Shown here: piece by piece, positions 16,367 through 25,479 of the stretch
Numbering within the stretch: the first letter of the stretch is position 1
Layout: each line of letters opens with the position of its first letter
Assembly: GCF_963662805.1 (NCBI RefSeq)
Contig: NZ_OY759852.1
Coordinates: 1-64,000, forward strand
DNA from: an uncultured Cohaesibacter sp.
GTDB lineage: Bacteria; Pseudomonadota; Alphaproteobacteria; Rhizobiales; Cohaesibacteraceae
Direction of reading: 5' to 3'
DNA: 64,000 bases
Notes under the pieces: generated by a model
What the model was told of the DNA's origin: nothing
Databases searched by the model: none
Seen by the model: the letters and a program-made list of their open reading frames with translations, nothing else
Position numbers and translations under genes: made by a program

Positions 16367-17349
16367 GGTCTAGGTGATGGCAAGGGATTGTAACAGGCGC
16401 TGAGGTGATCCGCTAATGTTGCCTCAGCGTCAAGTTTGGGTGGCTCGGTTTTGCACAGATCCATGCATCGATCACAGCGGGCATAGAAGGCGCAGCCCGG
16501 TGGCGGATTATATGGATCGGGCAGCTCCGTGTTGGCGTCTTCCGAGGTTTGCGACTTGCGCCCCGGCACCGGTGCCGACTTCAGCAATAGCTGGGTGTAG
16601 GGATGGCGAGGATTGGCAAAGACCTCAGTGGCGCTGCCCAGCTCGACCACGCGGCCGAAATACATCACGGCGACACGGTCGCTGATGCTTTCGACCACGG
16701 AGAGATCGTGGCTGATGAAGATATAGGTGAGCCCGAAGCGCTCCTTCAATCCATCGAGAATATTGAGTACCTGTGCCTGCACCGAGACGTCGAGCGCCGA
16801 GACAGGCTCGTCGAGCACGATCAGCTCCGGGTCTGCAGCCAAGGCACGCGCGATGCCGATCCTCTGGGCTTGCCCGCCCGAGAATTCATGGGGATAGCGG
16901 TCGATGAACTCCGGGGCCAGATTGACCGCTTCCATCAGTTCCACCAGCCGCGCCTCACGCACCTTGGCATCAAGCCCGAGCAGCTTGATCAGGGGTGCTT
17001 CAAGGATAGAACGGATGCGCTTGCGTGGATTGAGCGAGGCGACCGGATCCTGAAACACATACTGGACCTTGCGCGCCAAGGCCCTGTGATTGCTCTTGGC
17101 CTCTGAGACAAGATCCTGACCGTCAAATGTGATGGTGCCGTCTGTTGGCGTATCGAGCCCGACGATCAGCCGGGCAAGGGTCGACTTGCCGCAACCGGAT
17201 TCGCCCACAACGCCAAGGGTCTCGCCCTTCTTCACCGAGACGGAGACCCCTTGCACCGCATGGACCGCCGGGAGCGGCTTGCCCAGTAAGGTCTTGCCAC
17301 CACCAAAGCGACGGCTGGCATCGACAATATCGAGAAGTGTGTCAGACAT
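16363..17349 (-). CDS. Dipeptide-type ABC transporter ATP-binding protein (DppF/OppF)
   Basis: This 328-residue ATPase (from the ATG at 17349, GGAGAGG three bases ahead) carries Walker A GESGCGKST, the ABC signature FSGGQAQRIGIARAL, Walker B IVLDEPVSALD and the C-terminal oligopeptide-transporter extension with HPYTQLLLKSAPVPG and the cysteine pattern GCAFYARCDRC. It powers import together with the fused permease-ATPase encoded just upstream, overlapping it by eight bases. An upstream in-frame ATG at 17403 would only add sequence unlike the family. Confidence 0.92.
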   Translation of the reverse strand: MSDTLLDIVDASRRFGGGKTLLGKPLPAVHAVQGVSVSVKKGETLGVVGESGCGKSTLARLIVGLDTPTDGTITFDGQDLVSEAKSNHRALARKVQYVFQDPVASLNPRKRIRSILEAPLIKLLGLDAKVREARLVELMEAVNLAPEFIDRYPHEFSGGQAQRIGIARALAADPELIVLDEPVSALDVSVQAQVLNILDGLKERFGLTYIFISHDLSVVESISDRVAVMYFGRVVELGSATEVFANPRHPYTQLLLKSAPVPGRKSQTSEDANTELPDPYNPPPGCAFYARCDRCMDLCKTEPPKLDAEATLADHLSACYNPLPSPRP

Positions 17350-19279
17350 CGGCCTCTCCTTTTGCGACCGGATAGAGGCATCGAACGGCGCGGCCTTCAC
17401 CAAGCTTTGTCAGCTCGATGTCGCCCTTGCGGCAGTCGTCACGGGCGCTCGGGCAGCGGTCGGCAAAGGCACAGCCATCGGGAAGATTGTTGACGACTGG
17501 CGGGCGTCCATCGATGGCATCGAGCCTGCGCCCCGGCTCGCCGAGGACGGGCACGCAGGCGATCAGCTTGGCGGTATAGGGATGGGCCGGACTGGCAAGG
17601 ATCTCTTCGGTCTTGCCAGTCTCGACAATCTTACCGCCATACATGACCGCAACCCGGTCGCACATGTTGGAGACGACGCCGAAATCGTGGGTGATGAACA
17701 GGATGCCGACATTGCGCTCTTCGCGCAGTTTGTTGAGGAGAGCCAGCACCTGCGCCTGAACGGTTACATCAAGCGCCGTGGTCGGCTCGTCGGCAATGAT
17801 CAATTTGACGTCATTGGCAAGGGCCATGGCGATGCAGACCCTCTGGCGCATACCGCCGGACAGCTCATGGGGATAGGCTTTGAGACGTTCAGCTGGGTTT
17901 GGAATGCGGACCACAGACAGCAGTTCCTCGGCCTTTTTGAAGGCCTCGGCCTTGCCGATGGGCTGATGGGCGCGGATGGCCTCCACAAGCTGATCCCCAA
18001 CGGTGAAAAGCGGATGGAGGGTCGAGAGCGGATCCTGAAAGACATGACTGACCGCGAGGCCACGCAGGGTACGGATTTCCTCGTCGCTCTTGGCAAAGAG
18101 ATCCTCACCCTCCAGCAACGCAGCGCCGCCGACAATGCGCCCCGGTGGCGAAGGCACCAGCCCCATGATCGACATGGCGGTGACCGATTTACCGGAACCG
18201 GACTCACCGACAAGGCCCAGACATTCGCCCTGTCTGACTGTGAGATCGACCCCGCCAACGGCCTTGTAGACCTCATCACCAATGCGAAATTCTGTCCTGA
18301 GGCCCTCCATGTCGAGAGTTGCGCCCTCGGTGGGAGTGATCTCTGGCGTCTGGTCACGCTCGACAGCGGTGCGCATTCCCGGTCGCGCGAGGGCACCGGA
18401 TTTGAGGCGTGGGTCGAGAACGTCGCGCACACCATCGCCGAGCAAGTTGATGCTCATGACAAGGGCAAAGATCATGACGCCGGGGATGATCGAGACATGG
18501 GGTGCAGTGAAGAGGATCTTGCGGCCATCCCCCAACATGGAGCCAAGATCAGCCTGTGGCGGCTGGGCCCCGAGACCAAGGAAGGACAGACCTGCTGTCT
18601 CAAGGATCATCCAGCCGATGGTCGTCGACATGGTGATGATGATCATCGGCAGAACATTGGGCAGGATCTCGCCGAACAGGATGCTGGCGTTGGACTTGCC
18701 CGACAGGCGGGCCGCCTGAACGAATTCGCGCCGCGACAGACCAACCGTGATGCCCCTGATGTTGCGCGCAAAGAAAGGAATGTTGACCACCGCAATGGCA
18801 TAAAGTGCATTGAGCAGGCCTGGTCCCAATGCTGCGACAATCGCCAGTGCCAGCAGGATATAGGGAAAGGCCATGATCATGTCGATGCCGCGCATCAGCA
18901 GATTATCGACGCGCCCTCCCGCATATCCGGAGACGAGACCGATCAGGGAGCCGATGACAGCGGCGATTGTCGTCGCCGAAATGCCGACGGCAAGACTGAC
19001 CCTTGTGCCCCAGATGAGACGGGAGAGGATATCGCGGCCAAGCGCATCGGTGCCCAGCAGATGCCCATCGGCAAGGATCGGTTGCAGGCGGTTGGCCGGC
19101 TCGGTGACATCGGGATTGACCAGCGGCAACAGGGGGGCTGCCAGCGCGATGAGGATGACGATGGCGAGTACGATGAGGCCGCCGGTCGCCAGAGAGTTGT
19201 TCAGCAACAGCCGCATGGGGCTTGGTCGCCCGCTGCGCTTTTTGCTTTTGGCCGGGGTTTGAACTGTCGTATCAGTCAT
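17342..19279 (-). CDS. Fused dipeptide-type ABC permease and ATP-binding protein (DppC-DppD)
   Basis: This 645-residue protein joins two subunits that are usually separate. Residues 1 to about 300 are a DppC-type permease with LLGTDALGRDILSRLIWGTR and the EAA-loop element VQAARLSGKSNASILFGEIL. From about residue 320 on it is an ATPase with Walker A GESGSGKS, signature LSGGMRQRVCIAMAL, Walker B LIIADEPTTALD and the C-terminal motif GCAFADRCPSARDDC. No stop or reinitiation site lies at the junction. The ATG at 19279 overlaps the dppB-type stop as ATGA. Such fusions are known in actinobacteria and some proteobacteria. The substrate is unknown; downstream genes point to peptides, amides or carbamoyl compounds. 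Confidence 0.92.
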   Translation of the reverse strand: MTDTTVQTPAKSKKRSGRPSPMRLLLNNSLATGGLIVLAIVILIALAAPLLPLVNPDVTEPANRLQPILADGHLLGTDALGRDILSRLIWGTRVSLAVGISATTIAAVIGSLIGLVSGYAGGRVDNLLMRGIDMIMAFPYILLALAIVAALGPGLLNALYAIAVVNIPFFARNIRGITVGLSRREFVQAARLSGKSNASILFGEILPNVLPMIIITMSTTIGWMILETAGLSFLGLGAQPPQADLGSMLGDGRKILFTAPHVSIIPGVMIFALVMSINLLGDGVRDVLDPRLKSGALARPGMRTAVERDQTPEITPTEGATLDMEGLRTEFRIGDEVYKAVGGVDLTVRQGECLGLVGESGSGKSVTAMSIMGLVPSPPGRIVGGAALLEGEDLFAKSDEEIRTLRGLAVSHVFQDPLSTLHPLFTVGDQLVEAIRAHQPIGKAEAFKKAEELLSVVRIPNPAERLKAYPHELSGGMRQRVCIAMALANDVKLIIADEPTTALDVTVQAQVLALLNKLREERNVGILFITHDFGVVSNMCDRVAVMYGGKIVETGKTEEILASPAHPYTAKLIACVPVLGEPGRRLDAIDGRPPVVNNLPDGCAFADRCPSARDDCRKGDIELTKLGEGRAVRCLYPVAKGEADV

Positions 19280-20223
19280 CAGCGCAACCTCGGGTCTAGC
19301 ATGGACTGAACGACATCAACGGCCAGATTGAACAGCACATAGGCACTGGCAACAATCAGGACGCCGCCCTGCACGAGCAGCAGATCACGGGTCGAGATGG
19401 CCTTGACGAGCATAGAGCCGACACCGGGCCACTGGAAGACCGTTTCGATATAGACCGCTCCACCAAGCACAAAGCCTGCCTGAATGCCGATAACCGGGAC
19501 AACGCTGACCAGTGCGGCCTTGAAGGCATGCAGATAGATCACACGCCGCTCGCTGATGCCCTTGGCTCGCGCGGTGCGGATATAATCCTGCCGGAGGATT
19601 TCGAGCATCGAAGTCCGGGTGAGCCGCGCGATGACGCCCGTTGCCACAACGGCAAGGGTCAAGGCGGGCAATGTGAGGTGATGGAGAAGGTCCGGCAAGT
19701 CGCCGCCGCCATAGATGGCATACATGCCGCTCGCCGGAAACAGGCGCCATTTGACGGCAAAGGAGAAGATCAGAAGCAGGCCGAGCCAGAAGGACGGCAT
19801 GGAAATGCCGATCAGCACGACGAAGGTGAGGATCTTGTCGGCCCAGCCATATTGGCGCACGGCGGAAATGATCCCTGCCAGCAGACCGAATATCGAGCAG
19901 AGCAGCAGCGCTGGCCCAGCAAGAATGAGCGTCGCGGAAAAGCGCTCGAGCACTTCGTCAATGACGGGACGATTGAGGGTGTAGGAGCGGCCGAAGTCGC
20001 CCTGCAGCATGTTGCCGAGCCAGATGAAATATTGCTGCACGAGCGGCTTGTCGAGGCCGAGATCCTGATTGAGCTTGGCGACATTCTCAGGCGTAGCAAA
20101 GGATCCCAGAATGGCAAGCGCCGGATCTCCGGGGATCATCGCCATGATGACGAACACAATGATCGACAGTCCGAACAGGACAGGAATGGCCGCTAACAGC
20201 CGTTTCAGGACATAGGCACCCAT
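19279..20223 (-). CDS. Dipeptide-type ABC transporter permease (DppB)
   Basis: This 314-residue inner-membrane permease begins MGAYVLKRLLAAIPVLFGLS at 20223, with GGAGG seven bases upstream; longer in-frame starts give a hydrophilic leader unlike the family. It has about six membrane segments, the periplasmic PGDPALAILG element and the ATPase-contact loop DYIRTARAKGISERRV. It pairs with the permease half of the downstream fusion protein, overlapping it by four bases. Confidence 0.92.
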   Translation of the reverse strand: MGAYVLKRLLAAIPVLFGLSIIVFVIMAMIPGDPALAILGSFATPENVAKLNQDLGLDKPLVQQYFIWLGNMLQGDFGRSYTLNRPVIDEVLERFSATLILAGPALLLCSIFGLLAGIISAVRQYGWADKILTFVVLIGISMPSFWLGLLLIFSFAVKWRLFPASGMYAIYGGGDLPDLLHHLTLPALTLAVVATGVIARLTRTSMLEILRQDYIRTARAKGISERRVIYLHAFKAALVSVVPVIGIQAGFVLGGAVYIETVFQWPGVGSMLVKAISTRDLLLVQGGVLIVASAYVLFNLAVDVVQSMLDPRLR

Positions 20224-20387
20224 GCGGCAACCTCCGTCACACTCGGGGTGGTCGGAATGATCGGCCTGATCAGAACAGTCTGGTCCCGTCCCTTTGCAGC
20301 ACTCTCCGCGCAGCGGCTCAGGCCGATCCATGATGAATGGATCCCCCCTCACCTGTTCTTGTCAGGCAAGAGGGGACGTGGCCTCCA

Positions 20388-21944
20388 TCAGGGTTTGGCG
20401 ACTTTCTGAAGCATCAGGAAGAAAGACGGCTGAAGCTTGAAGTCTTTGACGGCAGCACTGGTCACGGCATTCTGTTTCCAGTTTGCAACGAAGACCCAAG
20501 GAGCATCTTCATAAACGATCTGCTGCATTTCCTTGTAGAGCTTGGCGCGTTCGGCCTGATCCGTCGCAGTGCGAGCCTTTTCGAGCAATTCATCCACTTT
20601 TGCGTTGGAATAGTAGCCCGAGTTGAAACCGCCCTTGTCGGGGAAGGCTTCGGTACGCAGGGCGAGGAACGGCAGGGTGTCCGGGTCGTTGGTCATCCAT
20701 GCCATTTCGGCCATGTCGGCCTTGCCTTCAAGACCGGGGTTCACCTTGCCAAGGAAGGTATTCCATTCGTAGGTCTCGATCTTGACCTTCATGCCAACGG
20801 CTTCAAGGTCAGCCTGAATAGCGGTTCCCATGGCCGTCGGGTCGAGCATGCCGGAACCACCTTCGGTGACATAGAAGGTCAGCTCAGCACCGTCATACCC
20901 GGCTTCCTTGAGAAGCGCCTTGGCTTTTTCGGGATCATACGGGTATGGCGACAGGCTGTCGTCATAGGCCCATGCGAAGGCCGGAGGGGTTGGACCTGCG
21001 GCAACGTCTGCCGTACCCTGAAGGATATTCTCGACGAGAGCCTTCTTGTTGACCGCATAGTTGGCAGCCTGACGGATATCTTTCTTGGCGAACGGGCCTT
21101 CCTTGGCATTGAGGATCAGGAACCAGAGGTGCGGCCCGGCCTGTTCGTGCACCGAGAAGTTTGCGTCATCGCGGAACTGGGCGAGGTTGTCGGGTGGCAC
21201 TTCGACCATCACATCAAGACCGCCGGACAGCATCTCGGCAACACGGGTGTTGGCGTCGGTGATCGGACGATAGATCACGGCCTCCAGCGCAGGCGCACCG
21301 TCCCAATAGTCCGGGTTCTTCTCAAGCACAACCTTGGCGTTTGATTCCCATTCGGCGAACTTGTAGGCACCGGTTCCGGCCGGATGGCGGCCAACGTCCT
21401 TGCCATTGTCCATCACGGCCTTGGGGGAAATGATCAGACCGGTTGGATAGGCAAGGTTCGACAGGAAGGGCGCATAGGGCTCCTTGAGGTCGAACTTGAC
21501 GGTCAGGTCGTCAACGGCGGTCACTTCGCTGACAGACGAGAAGAAGAAGGCCAGCGGGAACGGGCCTGTCTCGTGATAGGGGTGATCTTCCTTCAACATG
21601 CGGTCGAAGTTGAACTTGACCGCCTCGGCGTTGAAATCGGTTCCGTCGTGGAACTTGACCCCTTCCCTCAGCTTGAAGGTATAGGTCTTGCCATCTTCGG
21701 AAATGGTCCAGTCGGTTGCAAGAGACGGCTCGACTTCGAGCGTGCCATCCTTGTAACGGACGAGACCATCATAGAGGTTGACCAGAATGCGGAAGTCGTT
21801 GACCGCCGTATCCGCTGCCGGATCAAGCGATTTCGGTTCTGCGATCTGACCGACAATCAGGACATTGGGTGGTGTTTGCGTGTAGCCTGGTGATGCAAAC
21901 AGCAACGAGGCCGCCGCGAGCGCAGCGGTTAGCAACCGTTTCAT
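20388..21944 (-). CDS. Extracellular solute-binding protein, family 5
   Basis: This 518-residue periplasmic protein starts MKRLLTAALAAASLLFASPG, with a signal peptide ending near GYTQ, and GGAG six bases before the ATG. Family 5 features include EPKSLDPAADTAVNDF, TFKLREGVKFHDGTDFNAEA and the VGTGAYKF-like segment PAGTGAYKFAEW. It delivers substrate to the dppB / dppCD / dppF-type transporter encoded directly downstream. Family 5 binds peptides, nickel, opines, glutathione and sugars alike, so the ligand is open. It is the first gene of that operon, facing away from the hydrolase genes. Confidence 0.92.
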   Translation of the reverse strand: MKRLLTAALAAASLLFASPGYTQTPPNVLIVGQIAEPKSLDPAADTAVNDFRILVNLYDGLVRYKDGTLEVEPSLATDWTISEDGKTYTFKLREGVKFHDGTDFNAEAVKFNFDRMLKEDHPYHETGPFPLAFFFSSVSEVTAVDDLTVKFDLKEPYAPFLSNLAYPTGLIISPKAVMDNGKDVGRHPAGTGAYKFAEWESNAKVVLEKNPDYWDGAPALEAVIYRPITDANTRVAEMLSGGLDVMVEVPPDNLAQFRDDANFSVHEQAGPHLWFLILNAKEGPFAKKDIRQAANYAVNKKALVENILQGTADVAAGPTPPAFAWAYDDSLSPYPYDPEKAKALLKEAGYDGAELTFYVTEGGSGMLDPTAMGTAIQADLEAVGMKVKIETYEWNTFLGKVNPGLEGKADMAEMAWMTNDPDTLPFLALRTEAFPDKGGFNSGYYSNAKVDELLEKARTATDQAERAKLYKEMQQIVYEDAPWVFVANWKQNAVTSAAVKDFKLQPSFFLMLQKVAKP

Positions 21945-22040
21945 AGCGTTCTCCCTCATTTTTATGGCTCTCTTGATTAGTGCGTAAAATTGTTTATTTT
22001 TCAAGCATTGATTATGATAAATTAAGAAACGTAGCGAGGT

Positions 22041-22060
22041 TGCATATTATTTATGCATAA
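22041..22060. promoter_or_regulatory. AT-rich palindromic operator candidate between divergent operons
   Basis: TGCATA (22041-22046) and TATGCA (22052-22057) form an inverted repeat, and TTATGCATAA (22051-22060) is itself a perfect 10-bp palindrome. It lies in the 158-base gap between the binding-protein gene and the hydrolase gene, where a shared regulator such as the GntR protein of this locus would act. Confidence 0.4.
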
Positions 22061-22102
22061 TAATTGCGATTGCTTAGGCCGCGTACAGGAGGGGAATAAG
22101 AA

Positions 22103-23350
22103 TTGACCAGCAGCGAACCAAAGATTCGATCCGACCGCCTCAAGACTCTGCTCGACGGGATCAACAAATTCGGCTTCAACCGGGAAACCGGTGGATACAA
22201 TCGCCCCGGTTTTTCGGACATGGACGTGGCTGTGCGCAGTTGGTTCAGGCAGCAAATGGAGAAGGATGGGCTTGCAGTCACCGTCGACGCGGCAGGCAAT
22301 TTGTTCGGACGGCTTGGCGACGGCAACAGGCCATGCGTGATGGTTGGCTCCCATCTCGACACCGTGCCCGAAGGCGGTGCTTTTGACGGTGCTCTCGGGG
22401 CCGCGATTGGTCTTGAATGCGTGCGCAGCCTCAAGGATCATGGCATCGAGCCGCATTTCCCGGTGGTGGCCGTTGCCACGTCGGAGGAAGAAGGCCGCTT
22501 CGGCGGTATGCTCGGCTCGCAGACCATCAGCGGCCAGCTCGCACCCGGTTGGGTCGAAGTGGCGTGCGATGCGGACGGCATCAGCCTCGTTGAAGCGATG
22601 GCGGCGCAGGGATACGCGCCGGACACTTTACGCGATGCGGCCTGGGCCGACGGATCGATCCGCGCTTTTCTGGAGCTGCATGTGGAACAGGGGCCTGTAC
22701 TCGAAGCCGAGAAGCTGGCCATCGGGATTGTCGATGGCATCTCCGGCGTGCTGGTGCTCGGGGTCAGCCTGCAAGGGGTGGCAAACCATTCCGGCACCAC
22801 GCCGATGCCCCTCCGTGCCGATGCCTTTGCCGGGCTGGCGGAGATTGGTGCGGCCATCCCCTCGATCATCGCAGCGATCGGCACAGACCAGTCGCGCGTG
22901 ACCATCGGCAAGGTGGATCTCAGCCCGAATTTCCCGCATACCATTCCAGGTCGGGCCGATTTCACCATCATCGTGCGCGACACCTCCGCCAAGGTGATGG
23001 CGGAACTGCGGGCGCGGCTTGAGCAGACCATCGCCAAGGCGGCCAAAAGCAACAATCTCAGCGTTTCACTGGACGAGCGCAGTTATCTTCCGCCCGAAAG
23101 CCTTGATGCCGGGATCCGCAAAGTCTTTCTGGAAGAGGCAGCTTCGCTTGGCTATTCGCACAGGGTGATGCCATCCGGTGCCGGGCACGACGCCCAGACG
23201 ATGCAGGCCTTCTGCCCGTCGGGGCTGATCTTCGTGCCGAGCCGCAATGGCATCAGCCACGCGCCGGAAGAATGGACCGATTGGGCCGACATTGAAAAAG
23301 GCGCGCAAGTGATGCTGAATGCGGTTCTGCGTCTGAGCAAGGGAGACTGA
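22103..23350 (+). CDS. M20-family N-carbamoyl amino acid / allantoate amidohydrolase
   Basis: This 415-residue zinc amidohydrolase starts with TTG, positioned eight bases after AGGAGGGG. Metal-binding motifs are in order: GSHLDTVPEGGAFDGALGAA, EEEGRFGG, LELHVEQGPVLE, and a late SGAGHDAQTM. The dimerisation-domain element NHSGTTPMPLRADA is also present. The family removes carbamoyl groups from N-carbamoyl amino acids, allantoate or ureidoglycolate, releasing CO2 and ammonia. The next gene is an acetamidase/formamidase, so the pair probably strips nitrogen from an imported amide. It differs clearly from the pyrimidine-pathway homologue at 36489-37730. Confidence 0.87.
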   Translation: MTSSEPKIRSDRLKTLLDGINKFGFNRETGGYNRPGFSDMDVAVRSWFRQQMEKDGLAVTVDAAGNLFGRLGDGNRPCVMVGSHLDTVPEGGAFDGALGAAIGLECVRSLKDHGIEPHFPVVAVATSEEEGRFGGMLGSQTISGQLAPGWVEVACDADGISLVEAMAAQGYAPDTLRDAAWADGSIRAFLELHVEQGPVLEAEKLAIGIVDGISGVLVLGVSLQGVANHSGTTPMPLRADAFAGLAEIGAAIPSIIAAIGTDQSRVTIGKVDLSPNFPHTIPGRADFTIIVRDTSAKVMAELRARLEQTIAKAAKSNNLSVSLDERSYLPPESLDAGIRKVFLEEAASLGYSHRVMPSGAGHDAQTMQAFCPSGLIFVPSRNGISHAPEEWTDWADIEKGAQVMLNAVLRLSKGD

Positions 23351-23356
23351 CGGGCG

Positions 23357-24301
23357 ATGTGCCAGCACTGCAATTATACCATTCACGCCGCTCAGCATCA
23401 TTTCGGCTGGGACAATGCCAATGCGCCGGTCGAACGGGTCGCGCCGGGTTCGACCATCGCCTTCGAGTGCAAGGATGCCTCTGCCGGTCAATTGGGGCCG
23501 GATAGCGTGCTTGCCGATCTCATTGCGATGGACCCCGGCAAGGCCAACCCGGTAACCGGTCCCATCTTTGTCGATGGAGCCGAGCCGGGGGATATTCTCA
23601 AGGTGACGCTCGAGCAATTCACCCCATCGGGCTTTGGCTGGACGGCGAACATTCCGGGCTTCGGACTGCTTGCAGACCAGTTCAAGGACCCGGCCCTTCA
23701 CATCTGGGACTATGATGCTGCCGGGATGACCCCTGCCCTTTTTGGTCCTGCGGCTCGCGTGCCCCTTAAACCCTTTGCCGGAACCCTCGGCAATGCTCCA
23801 GCGGAGATGGGGCAGCATTCGATCATTCCGCCGCGCCGGGTTGGCGGCAACATGGACATCAGGGATCTGACCGCCGGTGTGGAGATCTATCTGCCGGTGG
23901 AAGTCGCCGGAGCGCTGTTCTCCATTGGCGACACCCATGCAGCGCAGGGAGATGGCGAAGTGTGCGGCACCGCCATCGAAAGCCCGATGGATGTGGTGCT
24001 GACGCTCGATCTGATCAAACAGACACCGCTCACCATGCCGCGCTTCACAACACCCGGCCCGGTCACCCGCCATCTAGATCAGAAGGGCTATGAGGTGACG
24101 ACAGGCATTGGCCCGGATCTGATGCTTGGGGCGCGCGATGCGGTTTCCGGCATGATCGATCTTCTCTGTGCCACACATGCCCTCTCTGCGGTTGATGCCT
24201 ATATGCTCTGCTCGGTCTGCGGTGACCTGCGCATCTCCGAGGTGGTGGACGCCCCGAACTGGGTGGTGTCCTTCTATTTCCCACGTGCGGTCTTCGACTA
24301 G
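23357..24301 (+). CDS. Acetamidase/formamidase family protein
   Basis: This 314-residue protein is of the acetamidase/formamidase (FmdA/AmdA) family. Typical elements are TGPIFVDGAEPGDILKVTLE, the FGPAARVPLKPFAGTLGNAP region, PPRRVGGNMDIRDLTAG, and SIGDTHAAQGDGEVCGTAIE, which holds metal- and substrate-binding residues. It hydrolyses short amides such as formamide to ammonium and the acid. It begins six bases after the hydrolase stop and is clearly co-transcribed. The first residues MCQHCNYTIHA include two cysteines and a histidine. It ends before a terminator that serves the opposite strand. Confidence 0.9.
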   Translation: MCQHCNYTIHAAQHHFGWDNANAPVERVAPGSTIAFECKDASAGQLGPDSVLADLIAMDPGKANPVTGPIFVDGAEPGDILKVTLEQFTPSGFGWTANIPGFGLLADQFKDPALHIWDYDAAGMTPALFGPAARVPLKPFAGTLGNAPAEMGQHSIIPPRRVGGNMDIRDLTAGVEIYLPVEVAGALFSIGDTHAAQGDGEVCGTAIESPMDVVLTLDLIKQTPLTMPRFTTPGPVTRHLDQKGYEVTTGIGPDLMLGARDAVSGMIDLLCATHALSAVDAYMLCSVCGDLRISEVVDAPNWVVSFYFPRAVFD

Positions 24302-24316
24302 GCACACGAGGCCTGC

Positions 24317-24350
24317 AAACAAAAAAGACCGGCTGCATAGGCAACCGGTC
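24317..24350 (-). terminator. Terminator at the end of the pyrimidine-F420 operon
   Basis: On the minus strand, a hairpin with GACCGG/CCGGTC outer arms and TGC/GCA inner arms (24327-24350) is followed by CTTTTTTG and more T (24317-24326). It is a good Rho-independent terminator for the long leftward operon that ends at 24436. Confidence 0.8.
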
Positions 24351-24435
24351 CATTGAGGTCAAACACTTGAAGACGCCGCCGCACGCAAAATAAATCGGCG
24401 GCACCCCGTTTGACAGAGCAAGTCGTTGACTAGGC

Positions 24436-25440
24436 TCAGGCGGAGAATGCGGGAATGATGGTTTCGCCATATTCGGCGATGATCTGCTCTTCCTTGCCAT
24501 TGTCGAGATAGATGTTGAACTGGGTGACGCCAGCGGCTTCCAGTTCCTTGAGCTTCGCGATGTGATTGTCGGCAGTGCCAAGAACCGAGAAGCCCTCGAT
24601 GATTTCATCGGTAATGAAATCGAGATACGGGTTGTCGCTCTGGCCGTGCTTGGAATAGTCATAGCCCTTGCGGTCCTTGACATAGGCGGTCAGAGAGGCC
24701 GGGATATCATCGCGCTCGGTGCCGTATTTCTCCACGATATCAGCAACATGGTTACCGACCATGGCAGGGAACCAGCGGGTCGCGGCGATGCATTCTTCCT
24801 TGGAGCCGAAGTAGGCCGGAGCTGCGGACATGACGCGGTAGTTGCTCATGTCGCGACCGGCTTTCTTGCCTTCCTCGATTGCGGTGCTGGCGAGCCATTT
24901 GACGATGCTCGGCTCGGCAATCTGCAGAATGAGACCATCGCCGACGCGACCGGCAGAGCTGAGGGCCTTGGGACCATAGGCAGCAACCCAGACCGGCAGC
25001 TCATAGCCTTCGGCCCACGGGAATTTCACCGGCTCGGGGCATTCGCCATACTGGGCTTCATCGCCGCGCACTAGCGACTTGACCACATGGGTGAATTCTT
25101 CCAGACGCTTCAGTGGAGCGGGCTTCTTGCCCATCACGCGCACGGCGCTGTCGCCACGGCCAAGACCGATGTCGAAGCGGCCTTCGGACTGTTTGGCAAG
25201 GGAGCCGAACATGGAAGCGGCCAGCGACCAGTCGCGGGTGTTGGGGTTGGTCACGCAAGGACCAAAGCGCATCTTGGTGGTGTGCTCCATGCACATGGCC
25301 ATGGCCATGTAGCTTTCGCGCCAAAGGATGTGGCTGTCATAGAACCAGCAATAGGTGAAGCCTGCATTTTCGGCTTGGCGAACAAGGGCACGCGCGCGCT
25401 TGGGTTCGACAAAACCTTTGAAACAAATTGCGAATTCCAT
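24436..25440 (-). CDS. F420-dependent luciferase-like (LLM) oxidoreductase
   Basis: This 334-residue protein is a bacterial luciferase-fold oxidoreductase of the F420 class, similar in pattern to methylene-tetrahydromethanopterin reductase. It starts MEFAICFKGFVEPKRARALV, has the sheet-3 segment KMRFGPCVTNPNTRD, the phosphate-binding ASMFGSLAKQSEGRFDIGLG and the domain end PVWVAAYGPKALSSAGRVGDG. GGAGAG precedes the ATG. It is the last gene of the run and directly follows the F420 genes, making it the obvious user of the cofactor. Its substrate is not known. The pyrimidine genes upstream suggest a pyrimidine, hydantoin or related ring compound. FMN cannot be excluded as cofactor from sequence alone. 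Confidence 0.85.
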   Translation of the reverse strand: MEFAICFKGFVEPKRARALVRQAENAGFTYCWFYDSHILWRESYMAMAMCMEHTTKMRFGPCVTNPNTRDWSLAASMFGSLAKQSEGRFDIGLGRGDSAVRVMGKKPAPLKRLEEFTHVVKSLVRGDEAQYGECPEPVKFPWAEGYELPVWVAAYGPKALSSAGRVGDGLILQIAEPSIVKWLASTAIEEGKKAGRDMSNYRVMSAAPAYFGSKEECIAATRWFPAMVGNHVADIVEKYGTERDDIPASLTAYVKDRKGYDYSKHGQSDNPYLDFITDEIIEGFSVLGTADNHIAKLKELEAAGVTQFNIYLDNGKEEQIIAEYGETIIPAFSA

Positions 25441-25479
25441 CTCTCTCTCCAGAGTTTCGGTGATTGTTTGTTGTTCTCG

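Noticed and set aside
17129..19309. 726-codon plus-strand open frame
   Set aside because: Antisense of the fused permease-ATPase gene; no domain is recognisable.
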